Below are positions 36,050 to 43,750 of a stretch of 48,018 nt of DNA, in pieces (position 1 is the stretch's first letter; every line of letters begins with the position of its first letter). Position numbers and translations under genes: made by a program. The stretch is from a virus. Under the pieces are notes generated by a model. It made no database searches and was not told the DNA's origin. It saw nothing but the letters and a program-made list of their open reading frames with translations. Location of the stretch: positions 1 through 48,018 of the IMG/VR virus record IMGVR_UViG_3300042564_004250. The stretch is one strand, 5' to 3'.

Positions 36050-36556
36050 ATGGCTACCAATTACAACAATGAGTTTTGTGTTCAGTGCGAAACATTCACC
36101 TACAAGGGTGATGGTATTCGTTTAGAGCACAATGGATCTTGGCGGACATTCTGTACCACATGTGCAGCTGCTCGTCAAGCCAATAAGAATACTGCTGTCT
36201 CGAGGGCAGCGTATAGAAATAGGCAACCAAAACTATTTACTGAGGAGGTAAAAGAAATGAAGGAACAAACCTTCAGGCCAATGACGGACAGGCAGGTTGC
36301 GTATATACGTGACTTGTTTGCTTATAACAAAGAATATATGACAATTGATGAGCAAGAATCTCTTGTCAGTAAGATGAAAGGTCATATTGACGGTTCTGCT
36401 GTATTGTCTATTGTTTGGGCCGGCAAAGCCATTGACAAACTTAAGACATACAGGGATCACACAAAGTGGTTCAGTCTTTTGAACTACTATGCAAAAGGCT
36501 TGCATTTAAACCAAGAACTCAAGATAGTTCCAATAGAAAAAGGAGAAGAACAATGA
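36050..36556 (+). CDS. Zinc-ribbon protein fused to a second domain
   Basis: A 168-residue protein starting 1 base after the previous stop, with AGGAGG upstream. Residues 1-69 are a zinc ribbon (FCVQCETF and FCTTCAAAR). Met 70 (ATG 36257) has its own GAGGAGG and begins MKEQTFRPMTDRQVAYIRDL. This second half is helical and resembles the small phage domains that begin MTxxQxxYIxxL, function unknown. One CGG (36143) is read as Arg within the zinc ribbon. Fusion or two products are both possible. Confidence 0.6.
   Translation: MATNYNNEFCVQCETFTYKGDGIRLEHNGSWRTFCTTCAAARQANKNTAVSRAAYRNRQPKLFTEEVKEMKEQTFRPMTDRQVAYIRDLFAYNKEYMTIDEQESLVSKMKGHIDGSAVLSIVWAGKAIDKLKTYRDHTKWFSLLNYYAKGLHLNQELKIVPIEKGEEQ
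36242..36259 (+). promoter_or_regulatory. Internal ribosome binding site and in-frame ATG
   Basis: GAGGAGGT (36242-36249), 7 bases, then ATG 36257 in the same frame, between the zinc ribbon and the second domain. Confidence 0.65.
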
Positions 36557-37191
36557 AGGATTACACAATAGAGTACTACTCATGGTGGATTGACTATATG
36601 TCGCCAACACTGTTGGATGAGACGCAACTTTCATCTATACGACATCGGAAAACATCTGCATTAGAAAAACAGGATAAAGACTGGTTTGGTGCTGCTGTGA
36701 ATAAAATCTTAAATATAAGATACAGCAGTAAGCAACATACAGATTTAGTAGACTTTGACCGCCGTTTACTAGGGCGTTTAACAGAAGAATTTGTTGCTGA
36801 TACTCTTAAGCAAAATGGCTGGATAATTAAAGAACAACCATCGGAAGAACTATTCCCCAAAGAGGGGACTAACACAGTTAACTATGACATATGTGCTTCT
36901 TGGAAAAATAACCAAGAACGACATATTGAAGTTAAAACATTTAGCAATGGTACTCCTTTCGTTCATTTAAACTACAAGATGCACTGGAGACTTACATCCC
37001 CAAAATTTGTTAACAAACATAAACATTGGTACTTTGCTTTTGTTTTCAACGCAGAGATCTATTATGTCAGAAGTAATAATATAAAATTCAGTGGATATGT
37101 TAACAATTTAAATTGTCCTCGAATGAAATACTTGTGGGTAGTAGATCCACAATGTCTCACTAAAATTAACTCAGAAAGGAGTATATCATGA
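36553..37191 (+). CDS. PD-(D/E)XK-like nuclease
   Basis: ATG 36553 overlaps the previous stop (ATGA) and follows AAAAGGAGAA; the longer frame (from 36466) lies inside the previous gene. The product has 212 residues. LTEEFVADTLKQNGW, then NYDICASWKN and HIEVKTFSNG (about residues 110-130) fit the E...D...ExK core of the PD-(D/E)XK nuclease fold. It could act on DNA in replication, host degradation or defence. The fold assignment comes from motif spacing only. Confidence 0.5.
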   Translation: MKDYTIEYYSWWIDYMSPTLLDETQLSSIRHRKTSALEKQDKDWFGAAVNKILNIRYSSKQHTDLVDFDRRLLGRLTEEFVADTLKQNGWIIKEQPSEELFPKEGTNTVNYDICASWKNNQERHIEVKTFSNGTPFVHLNYKMHWRLTSPKFVNKHKHWYFAFVFNAEIYYVRSNNIKFSGYVNNLNCPRMKYLWVVDPQCLTKINSERSIS

Positions 37192-40100
37192 GAGTGTTTC
37201 AAGTCACAGACCACGCTACAGGCGAGGTATACACTATAGATGCAGAGTCTGCTTCTATTGCAGGTCAGGCTTTCCGAAAGGAAGGCAAGGCAGTAACAAT
37301 CACCCCAATCACCCCAATCAACGATAACCAGGAGGTAATCACATTGGACACCACAACAACCACAAAGAAGGAGGCAGAAATGCCAAAGGTACACAACAGA
37401 CACAAGAACACAGCACCACCAGATGCTGTCTACATTGGCCGAGGTAGCAAGTGGGGTAACCCGTTTGTTATTGACAAACATGGCTCACGAAGCGAAGTCA
37501 TCGCCAAATACGAGGAGTATATCTTTGGAAAGCCAGAGCTTCTTGCACAACTGCATGAGCTTAAAGGAAAAGACGTGGTGTGCTATTGTGCACCGCAAGC
37601 ATGCCATGGGGACATTTTAGTTCACTTGGCCAACAACCCTGAGGAGGGAACAAACATGGCAACAAAGCCAACCTATCACATTGCATTTACTGGTCACAGG
37701 CCAAACAAGATTGGAGGTTATGATGAAACTAGCCCCAAGCGTTTTGCACTGCGTCAGAAAATTCAAGAAACATTGCAGCGTGCTGTAGTGAAATATGGAA
37801 CTACTCATCAAATAGTTGTTATTTCAGGTGGTGCTCTTGGTGTAGATCAAGATGCTGCTCGAGTTGCACATAAGATGAATATTCCATTCATTGTGGCACA
37901 ACCATGCAAGAACCATGAGTCACGTTGGTTTAAGGAATCTCAAATTAAGTATCGCAAGATGCTTGAGCTTGCACGTGAAGTTGTTCTTGTTAGCAACGGT
38001 ACATATGACGAACTTGGTGCTCAGTGCATGCAGGATCGCAACATATGGATGGTTGACCACTGCAATGTGTTGATTGCTGTCTGGGATGGAAGTTCTGGTG
38101 GCACAGCAAACTGCGTCAACTACGCAAAGAGTGTAAACAAACCAATTGTCTACATCAACCCAAATGATCTTGGTGGTGGTGGCGGAGAACCTGTCAACAC
38201 ACCAAATGACCCTAAGGAGGGATTAACAATGGATATCAATCCAGAACCAATCAACCCTGAGGAGGGACCAATAATGCCAAAGAAAGTTCGGCCACCGGCA
38301 GCTGCACTCAAGAAGTGCGAAATGCTCAGCCCTGAAGAGCTGCAGTGGATCACCAATAAGTTGGAGGAAAACATTCTTCCACACTTGGTAGCTGACGTAA
38401 GTAACTATGCAAAGGGTCGAATGAGGACTTGGTTGCCGTACGAAGCTCCATTGGATGCCCCCAATTCAGCTACTCGCCCATTCGTCCCAGGACTTTTGGA
38501 TGATGAAATCTGGCAGTGGATCGTGGACCTGTGTGCTAAGCTTGGATTTAAGGCAGAAACTGCTTTGATCAGCAAGGGGGGGAACATCAAGCCCCATCGT
38601 GACACAACGTATGCAGCTGCATGGGCTATGGGCATCAACCTTGGTTCTTGCAACTGGCACATCGCATCAAGTCGTGAGATGGCATCACCTGACTACACAA
38701 TGGACTTAACTGGTGGAGAAGTCTTTGCCTTTAACTCAAAGCACGTGCATGCTGTGACTAATGCAGACTCAGAGCGTTGGGCTATTAACGTATGGGCAAT
38801 TGCTGACACCAATGCTGCACGTAATGCTGATGTTCGAGGTCGTCTTGAAACAATGCTCGAGAATCATCCAGAAGTGGCTGAATTCATCGACTATCACCAA
38901 CCAGGTGCTAGTAAAACAATTACCGAGGAGGTAAATAAAATGGACACCAACCCGGTGAACAAAACAACCAACCCTAAGGAGGGAAAGAAAATGATCAAGG
39001 AATACCTTGTTCGCACACCATCACTCATCGAGAGTGCAACTGTTCCTACAGAGATGGTGTATAGTCGGATCATTACAAACGATCCTGAGTATGCCTTTGG
39101 TGCAGAAACTGTAAAGCCTGTCCAAGTTGGATTTGGCGATGGCAGGTCTCTCGTTATTGAAACAACTGATCCCGGTGGCTACCACTGGTTTATGTTGGAC
39201 CACATGTTTGGCAATCAACCGTTTGCTATCAACATCACTCCATATGAAAGTCCATTTCGCTTTCCCGGAATGCCACCAGAACCACAACGCGGTGCTCTTG
39301 CAGGAGACCACAAGCCTCAAGAAGTAGTATTCGGCTGGGGTGACTTTGATGCGGAGTACATGATTCGAGTCAAGGGGCACAAGTCAACTAAGTACTCAGA
39401 CATGTCTGAATACGGATTGGCAGTAGGTAACTCTGCAAAGATGACCAAGCGTTTGACTGAGATCATTCGTGCTGCTCGTGGTGGCATGGTCAACATCAAG
39501 GGCAAGCACAAGATGGCTCGTATCCTGGTGCTTACGCACTACGATATCTTGGACTTCTTCCCTCATCTGAGCACAGAGGAAGTTGCAGCTATTACCCTTG
39601 ATGGCATTAGTCTTATTACAGACGACTATGCCAAGAAGATATATCGTGCCAACAAGCACTTACCAGGTAAAGCAAAGTATCACACACTTAAGGGCATGGA
39701 AGATCGCAAGGTCACAAACCACACCATTCGCGTGGTTACTAACATCAACGGAAAGCCAGGAATGGTAAAAGGTAATGCTTTGTCCGTGCCTAAGGATGCA
39801 ATGCTTGCCCGTTTGCGTGAGCGTGGAATGATCTCATCTACTCAGGTAGTTGACATTGTGACAACGGTAGACAACTTTAAGCAGGAGTTTGGAACAGATG
39901 GAACTTGGGAGATCATTACTCTTGAGCCACATCATGGTCCAGGAATGGTTAAGACAAATGACCAAACTCTTGCTCAGTTCAAGGGCATTGAAGGCATCTT
40001 TGAGTACAAACACCTGCTTGAGAACTTTAAGACTGTTCTAGACAATGCCTATAACAACATGGTTGAAGGTAAAGACATTGAGTGGATGCAGCACATTGTT

Positions 40101-41594
40101 GCCGAGCGTGTTGTCAATGAGGCTGATAAGTTTGCTGCCATCAAGGGTGGTAAAGTTACCAATAACATGAATAAAATGATTGCAAGTTTGCATGAAGTTG
40201 GATTGGATATTGGAGTTAGTCAGACTCTTATGTTCATGCGTGCACAAGGCATTAAGAAGATGTTTCTTTCAAAGAATAAGGAAGAAGGACTCAATTGGCA
40301 AGCTAATGCTCGTGAGAAGAAAGCCTTTGTCTTTATGCCACATGCATACCGTGCATACGTCATGACCAAGGAAGTATTGTGGCTTGCCGGCTATGACATT
40401 GACTTGGATGACAAGCAATCCTTCTACCATGAAGAGACTCAAACATTCTGCATGCCGGGAGTAACTTGGGCTAAGATTCAAGGTAAACTTGGTGGTGCAG
40501 ACTTGGATGATGAGGTCATGATTCATGAGCGTCGTTATGTCCGGCCTGATGGTTCAGTTAACCCACTAGTGGCATTCTTGGTTCGTACGCCTAACGACTG
40601 GGCTGAGTTTGCCATCTTGGATCTAGCTGAGCCAGGTCCTACATTCTTGAATGAAGGTGACATCCCAACTATCCACTCAAAGGATCTTGCTAAGTTCAAG
40701 CGTCTCTCTGTTGCTGGATCGCTGCCATCTGCAACCATTGGATCAAACCGTCCTGCACCTGCAATATGGGACTGGGACAGTTCTGTGTACAACTATGCAA
40801 CATCATTCCTCAAGAGTGGTGGAGTTGGCGGACAAGTCAAGACCAAAATGCTTCAGTACGGTATCAATAACGTGCCGTTTGCTAGTCTCCCTTGTGCAAA
40901 TGAGGACATGATCGATGCACTGCAGCAATGCAAGGGTACAGATGATGACCTTAAGGTACTGGCAGGCTGGTCCGCAAATGCCACAATGCAAGTGCTCCAA
41001 TCTCGCAAGATGGACTCTTACTGGTGGTATAGCCGTAACATGTTTGATACAGCTAAGGCACTCAAGAAGAATCATGGCCTTGGATGGTGGCACAAGCCTC
41101 TCGACGAGAAGCAATCTCCTATTGTCCAAGAATTCATGATCCCTCGTGAAGAGATGGTCCGTGAGACACATCAGGAAATGATCAACTTCCTGAACCGTAA
41201 TATCATGGAAATCCCTGAACTAGAGAACATCTTCAAGGACAAGAAGCAGGAAATGCACTACCGTAGACTGATCACTCAAATCAGTAAGCTGTTCATAGTT
41301 CCCCAGAATCGTGATGCACACGGCAATTTGACAGAAGTCACCAAGAGCCATGTAGCAGACCATATGCAGGGTGTATCTATCCAACTGCTTGAGCGCATGG
41401 AAAGCTACGAAAAGCGTTCTGATGTGGAGCAAACCAATCTCCATATCTTGCGCATGGTTCGTGCTTCCTATCTTGTCAAGCAGGGTTACCCAGGTGCTAA
41501 CTATGACCGTTGGTTGTACACAGCAGCAAATGACTCTGACATCATCATGACCGATTACTTTGTGCGGGCCTTGACCTGGTTCCGTACCAAGTAA
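37188..41594 (+). CDS. 1468-residue multidomain frame: DUF4326-like, SLOG-like, 2OG oxygenase-like and a large unknown domain
   Basis: One open frame from ATG 37188. Residues 1-64 are a leader; 65-156 (from ATG 37380) a DUF4326-like domain (VYIGRGSKWGNPFVI, CYCAPQACHGD); 157-347 (ATG 37656) a SLOG/DUF1273-like nucleotide-binding domain (IAFTGHRPNKIGGY, VISGGALGVDQDAA); 363-584 (ATG 38274) a 2OG-Fe(II) oxygenase-like domain (KPHRDTTYAA as HxD, HVHAVTN as distal His, ERWAINVW); 602-1468 (ATG 38991) an 867-residue protein of unknown function. Each ATG has a strong ribosome binding site in frame and no stop precedes it. The last part has GKLGGADLDDEVMI, faintly like RNA polymerase DxDGD loops. 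CGG is read as Arg at least four times. Confidence 0.75.
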   Translation: MRVFQVTDHATGEVYTIDAESASIAGQAFRKEGKAVTITPITPINDNQEVITLDTTTTTKKEAEMPKVHNRHKNTAPPDAVYIGRGSKWGNPFVIDKHGSRSEVIAKYEEYIFGKPELLAQLHELKGKDVVCYCAPQACHGDILVHLANNPEEGTNMATKPTYHIAFTGHRPNKIGGYDETSPKRFALRQKIQETLQRAVVKYGTTHQIVVISGGALGVDQDAARVAHKMNIPFIVAQPCKNHESRWFKESQIKYRKMLELAREVVLVSNGTYDELGAQCMQDRNIWMVDHCNVLIAVWDGSSGGTANCVNYAKSVNKPIVYINPNDLGGGGGEPVNTPNDPKEGLTMDINPEPINPEEGPIMPKKVRPPAAALKKCEMLSPEELQWITNKLEENILPHLVADVSNYAKGRMRTWLPYEAPLDAPNSATRPFVPGLLDDEIWQWIVDLCAKLGFKAETALISKGGNIKPHRDTTYAAAWAMGINLGSCNWHIASSREMASPDYTMDLTGGEVFAFNSKHVHAVTNADSERWAINVWAIADTNAARNADVRGRLETMLENHPEVAEFIDYHQPGASKTITEEVNKMDTNPVNKTTNPKEGKKMIKEYLVRTPSLIESATVPTEMVYSRIITNDPEYAFGAETVKPVQVGFGDGRSLVIETTDPGGYHWFMLDHMFGNQPFAINITPYESPFRFPGMPPEPQRGALAGDHKPQEVVFGWGDFDAEYMIRVKGHKSTKYSDMSEYGLAVGNSAKMTKRLTEIIRAARGGMVNIKGKHKMARILVLTHYDILDFFPHLSTEEVAAITLDGISLITDDYAKKIYRANKHLPGKAKYHTLKGMEDRKVTNHTIRVVTNINGKPGMVKGNALSVPKDAMLARLRERGMISSTQVVDIVTTVDNFKQEFGTDGTWEIITLEPHHGPGMVKTNDQTLAQFKGIEGIFEYKHLLENFKTVLDNAYNNMVEGKDIEWMQHIVAERVVNEADKFAAIKGGKVTNNMNKMIASLHEVGLDIGVSQTLMFMRAQGIKKMFLSKNKEEGLNWQANAREKKAFVFMPHAYRAYVMTKEVLWLAGYDIDLDDKQSFYHEETQTFCMPGVTWAKIQGKLGGADLDDEVMIHERRYVRPDGSVNPLVAFLVRTPNDWAEFAILDLAEPGPTFLNEGDIPTIHSKDLAKFKRLSVAGSLPSATIGSNRPAPAIWDWDSSVYNYATSFLKSGGVGGQVKTKMLQYGINNVPFASLPCANEDMIDALQQCKGTDDDLKVLAGWSANATMQVLQSRKMDSYWWYSRNMFDTAKALKKNHGLGWWHKPLDEKQSPIVQEFMIPREEMVRETHQEMINFLNRNIMEIPELENIFKDKKQEMHYRRLITQISKLFIVPQNRDAHGNLTEVTKSHVADHMQGVSIQLLERMESYEKRSDVEQTNLHILRMVRASYLVKQGYPGANYDRWLYTAANDSDIIMTDYFVRALTWFRTK
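37330..37382 (+). promoter_or_regulatory. Two internal ribosome binding sites: TTG 37344 and ATG 37380
   Basis: AGGAGGT (37330) precedes in-frame TTG 37344, and AAGGAGG (37368) precedes ATG 37380, the start of the DUF4326-like domain (MPKVHNRHKN). Confidence 0.55.
37641..37658 (+). promoter_or_regulatory. Internal ribosome binding site and in-frame ATG for the SLOG-like domain
   Basis: GAGGAGGG (37641-37648), 7 bases, ATG 37656 (MATKPTYHIAFTGH). The preceding bases AACCCT are shared with three other internal sites. Confidence 0.65.
38214..38231 (+). promoter_or_regulatory. Internal ribosome binding site and in-frame ATG
   Basis: CCCTAAGGAGGG (38210-38221), then ATG 38229. This start opens a 15-residue stretch (MDINPEPINPEEGPI) before the next internal start at 38274. 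Confidence 0.6.
38259..38276 (+). promoter_or_regulatory. Internal ribosome binding site and in-frame ATG for the oxygenase-like domain
   Basis: AACCCTGAGGAGGG, then ATG 38274 (MPKKVRPPAAA). Confidence 0.6.
38925..38942 (+). promoter_or_regulatory. Internal ribosome binding site and in-frame ATG
   Basis: GAGGAGGT (38925-38932), then ATG 38940, opening a 17-residue stretch (MDTNPVNKTTNPKEGKK). Confidence 0.6.
38976..38993 (+). promoter_or_regulatory. Internal ribosome binding site and in-frame ATG for the 867-residue part
   Basis: AACCCTAAGGAGGG, then ATG 38991 (MIKEYLVRTPSL). Confidence 0.65.
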
Positions 41595-41641
41595 TAAATA
41601 GCTTTCATTCTAAAAAGGGATGTGAGTTTTGGATAGTCCAA

Positions 41642-41685
41642 CAGACTAGGCTTCTGCGCTGTCACAAGTAAAGGGGTCTAGTCTG
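41642..41685 (+). repeat. Structured RNA element with AAGTAAAGGGG, copy 1
   Basis: Outer stem CAGACTAG/CTAGTCTG (41642-41649 and 41678-41685) encloses CACAAGTAAAGGGG (41663-41676). It lies 48 bases after the 1468-residue frame. Confidence 0.55.
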
Positions 41686-41706
41686 TACTGGATTCTAAAA
41701 TCTACC

Positions 41707-41736
41707 GTGAGCAAATCCGCTTACAAAGTAAAGGGG
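41707..41736 (+). repeat. Structured RNA element with AAATCC-loop hairpin, copy 2
   Basis: Hairpin GTGAGC-AAATCC-GCTTAC (41707-41724), immediately followed by AAAGTAAAGGGG. Confidence 0.65.
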
Positions 41737-41765
41737 TGTAGTCTATCTACATTCTAAAGTCTTTC

Positions 41766-41795
41766 GTTAGCAAATCCGCTAACAAAGTAAAGGGG
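41766..41795 (+). repeat. Structured RNA element with AAATCC-loop hairpin, copy 3
   Basis: Hairpin GTTAGC-AAATCC-GCTAAC (41766-41783), followed by AAAGTAAAGGGG and then a short GGGGA/TCCCC hairpin. TTAGGAGG of the next gene follows. Confidence 0.7.
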
Positions 41796-41828
41796 AAAGT
41801 CCCCACAGTTATCTTAGGAGGTAACCCA

Positions 41829-42242
41829 ATGTCCACAATACTCAACTTCTGGCTAAACACCAGCCCAACCAAATCAACCGTCTGGCTCGTCGACAAGAGC
41901 GGATTGCTAAAAGGCTCAGTCTTTGTAAACCTCGAGTCTACACAGGCTCGTGACATCCTTGTTGACATTCTGCGGAATGCCTATACAAAGGGTGTTTCAT
42001 TCGAGTTGGCTGTCGATGTGAAAGACATCAACACAGCAAAGCCAACAGCAATGAACCTTCGCGTCGACCTTGACACGGTCCTCAGCACTATGGTTCAAAC
42101 GGTAAAGGCTGAGCCAAAGCCAATCGATGCTAAAGTCTTGTCTAAGGCTGAAGCATTGCTTGCTAACTTGGCTACCTTGCCAGCAGTAGAACGTGTTGTT
42201 GTTGCCGGTTCGGCTAACGACGACGACATCCTAGCGTTCTAG
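41829..42242 (+). CDS. Hypothetical protein, 137 aa
   Basis: ATG 41829 follows TTAGGAGGTAACCC. The first half is alpha/beta (TVWLVDKSGLLKGSVFVNLES), the second is helical with an acidic end (SANDDDILAF). One CGG (41973) followed by A is read as Arg without a shift. It is preceded by three copies of the structured leader element and followed by a fourth. No family recognised. Confidence 0.55.
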   Translation: MSTILNFWLNTSPTKSTVWLVDKSGLLKGSVFVNLESTQARDILVDILRNAYTKGVSFELAVDVKDINTAKPTAMNLRVDLDTVLSTMVQTVKAEPKPIDAKVLSKAEALLANLATLPAVERVVVAGSANDDDILAF

Positions 42243-42280
42243 GGTGCGACCTGAGCAAGTCGTAAACTGCTCACCATCGG

Positions 42281-42311
42281 GGTTAGTAAATCCGCTAACC
42301 AAGTAAAGGGG
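42281..42311 (+). repeat. Structured RNA element with AAATCC-loop hairpin, copy 4
   Basis: Hairpin GGTTAGT-AAATCC-GCTAACC (42281-42300), followed by AAGTAAAGGGG, then TTAGGAGG of the next gene at about 42331. The stem differs from copies 2 and 3 but pairs, with one wobble. Confidence 0.7.
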
Positions 42312-42346
42312 TAAAATCCCCAGAGTTACCTTAGGAGGTAATCACT

Positions 42347-42538
42347 ATGGCTAAGAAAGCCAGCACCGTCCCATCCACCTACTCAATCTGGAGTCTTATC
42401 AGTGACGATTCTCGTCGTGCGTTGGTTCAAATCCATCGTGCGAACGTAGAAATCGAGCGGGCACAACGCCAGTTCAAGAAATCTGCTTCAGCAACACCTC
42501 TTCAGGTCGCTGCTGACAAAGCATTCTTCGGGCTGTAG
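42347..42538 (+). CDS. Small hypothetical protein, 63 aa
   Basis: ATG 42347 follows TTAGGAGGTAATCACT. It is basic and helical (RALVQIHRANVEIERAQRQF). It has the same leader element as the preceding gene, so both may be controlled together. A strong terminator follows 15 bases after the stop. Confidence 0.55.
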   Translation: MAKKASTVPSTYSIWSLISDDSRRALVQIHRANVEIERAQRQFKKSASATPLQVAADKAFFGL

Positions 42539-42552
42539 ACATCCTTGGGTTT

Positions 42553-42608
42553 GTACGGAGTCAGGTTTCCTTCGGGGAACTTGGCTCTGTACCTACTCGT
42601 TTTTTTTT
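42553..42608 (+). terminator. Strong rho-independent terminator with UUCG loop
   Basis: An 18-bp stem (GTACGGAGTCAGGTTTCC with GGGAACTTGGCTCTGTAC, few wobbles) capped by TTCG (42571-42574), with TTTTTTTT at 42600-42608. Confidence 0.9.
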
Positions 42609-42622
42609 ACTCACTCATCAGC

Positions 42623-42690
42623 GACCCTTCGGGTCACTTCTTCGTTCGTGCTTCTTCGAAGCCTCGACAACGAAGGAAAGGGGTGGGTGT
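42623..42690 (+). ncRNA. Cluster of hairpins downstream of the terminator
   Basis: GACCC-TTC-GGGTC (42623-42635); CTTCGTT/AACGAAG (42640-42646 and 42669-42675) enclosing GCTTC-TTC-GAAGC (42650-42662); then GAAAGGGGTGGGTG, similar to the AAGTAAAGGGG motif elsewhere. No ORF is present here. It may be a small RNA or a leader of the next gene. From 42690 to 42834 I see only AT-rich sequence and the next ribosome binding site. Confidence 0.45.
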
Positions 42691-42834
42691 TCGGTTCGCA
42701 CTAACCTGCTAACCAACTAAAAAAAATTCTTATAGGACCCAAACTTAGGCCTGCGGATAATAGCGCCTAAATTACACAACCTATATACACATCTATATAT
42801 CTATACAAAGAAAGGGAACTAGGAGGCCCATTAT

Positions 42835-43062
42835 ATGAAAAATTATAACTTTACAATTACAGAAGATAAATCAGCAACACATCAAAATCAGTGCATCCAT
42901 TGTGGTGAACATAATACCATTGTACTTTCTGCTCAAGGTTTAGCGGATTGGCAAGGTGGAATGTTTGTTCAAGATGCCTTTCCAGAACTTCATCGAGATA
43001 AATGTGAGCTTATAGCCACAGGTATTCACGACAAATGCTGGAATGAAATGTTCCCTAAATAA
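42835..43062 (+). CDS. Small CxxC protein, 75 aa
   Basis: ATG 42835 follows TAGGAGG. QNQCIHCGEHNT at about residues 19-25, with further Cys at positions 57 and 69 (DKCELI, DKCWNEM), suggests a zinc site. It resembles other short phage zinc proteins in this region. Role unknown. Confidence 0.55.
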   Translation: MKNYNFTITEDKSATHQNQCIHCGEHNTIVLSAQGLADWQGGMFVQDAFPELHRDKCELIATGIHDKCWNEMFPK

Positions 43063-43067
43063 ATCGC

Positions 43068-43138
43068 GTGTCACCTCCTACAAAGTAATGGGGTGGGTGG
43101 TCAGTTGATCGATCACTCACCTCATTCCAAGGTGGCAC
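43068..43138 (+). promoter_or_regulatory. Highly structured RNA element between two small genes
   Basis: Outer stem GTGTCACCT/AGGTGGCAC (43068-43076 and 43130-43138); inner 13-bp stem AATGGGGTGGGTG/CACTCACCTCATT (43087-43099 and 43114-43126, with wobbles). The 5' side holds CAAAGTAATGGGG, a variant of the AAGTAAAGGGG motif. ACAGGAGGAG of the next gene follows 14 bases later. Confidence 0.65.
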
Positions 43139-43168
43139 ATACAATATCTCTACAGGAGGAGAAATAAA

Positions 43169-43387
43169 ATGACAAACACATTCAATGAAAAGACAACTAT
43201 GTTCTTAGTTGACTTTGAAAACAATACAATTATCAACTACGGCGAATCCGAAGAAATGGTTACCCAAATGGACCAATCTCACGGGAATCTATTCGTAGTA
43301 GGTTACCAAAACCTAACTGAACACATGAAAATTCAAGTAGCATTTTCAAACATGCTTGAAGAAGCATATAAGGAAGAAGACCAATAA
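43169..43387 (+). CDS. Small hypothetical protein, 72 aa
   Basis: ATG 43169 follows CAGGAGGAGAAATAAA. Acidic, alpha/beta (TTMFLVDFENNTIINYG, then LFVVGYQNL). Its stop overlaps the next start (TAATG). It heads a run of tightly coupled small genes ending near 44.3 kb. No family recognised. Confidence 0.5.
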   Translation: MTNTFNEKTTMFLVDFENNTIINYGESEEMVTQMDQSHGNLFVVGYQNLTEHMKIQVAFSNMLEEAYKEEDQ

Positions 43388-43629
43388 TGAAAATATTTAT
43401 AAACCGTCTACGTTGGCTTTCAGCTGGCATATACCTAGGAATGGCATTGTTTGCGTGGCTTGCGCAAGATAATGACAAAAAGAAAAACATAAATTGGGAT
43501 CTTATTCCCTCTAGTCCTGGCACTGAAGCATATGAACCCGACGATCGAAAGATTGATATCGACACAGATATGCCCGGTCAATGGTCTAGTTATAAACACA
43601 ATCACAAGAAAGCAGAAAACAATGCGTAA
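43387..43629 (+). CDS. Small membrane-anchored hypothetical protein, 80 aa
   Basis: One hydrophobic segment at about residues 10-26 (LSAGIYLGMALFAWLAQ) after a basic start, then a soluble polar tail. Translation is coupled to the previous gene. Confidence 0.5.
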   Translation: MKIFINRLRWLSAGIYLGMALFAWLAQDNDKKKNINWDLIPSSPGTEAYEPDDRKIDIDTDMPGQWSSYKHNHKKAENNA

Positions 43630-43750
43630 ATTTATAAACAAAAACATCCAAGCAATTGGAATCGTACTCACAACTATCTGTTTTGTTATCGGTCTTCTCG
43701 CCGGCAACAGATTCGGAAACAAACTCACAAAGGTAAAGGTACTTTCATGA
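43622..43750 (+). CDS. Small membrane protein, 42 aa
   Basis: ATG 43622 overlaps the previous stop by 8 bases. MRKFINKN is followed by a single transmembrane segment (IGIVLTTICFVIGLLAG) and a basic tail. The longer frame from 43532 would lie inside the previous gene. Confidence 0.5.
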   Translation: MRKFINKNIQAIGIVLTTICFVIGLLAGNRFGNKLTKVKVLS

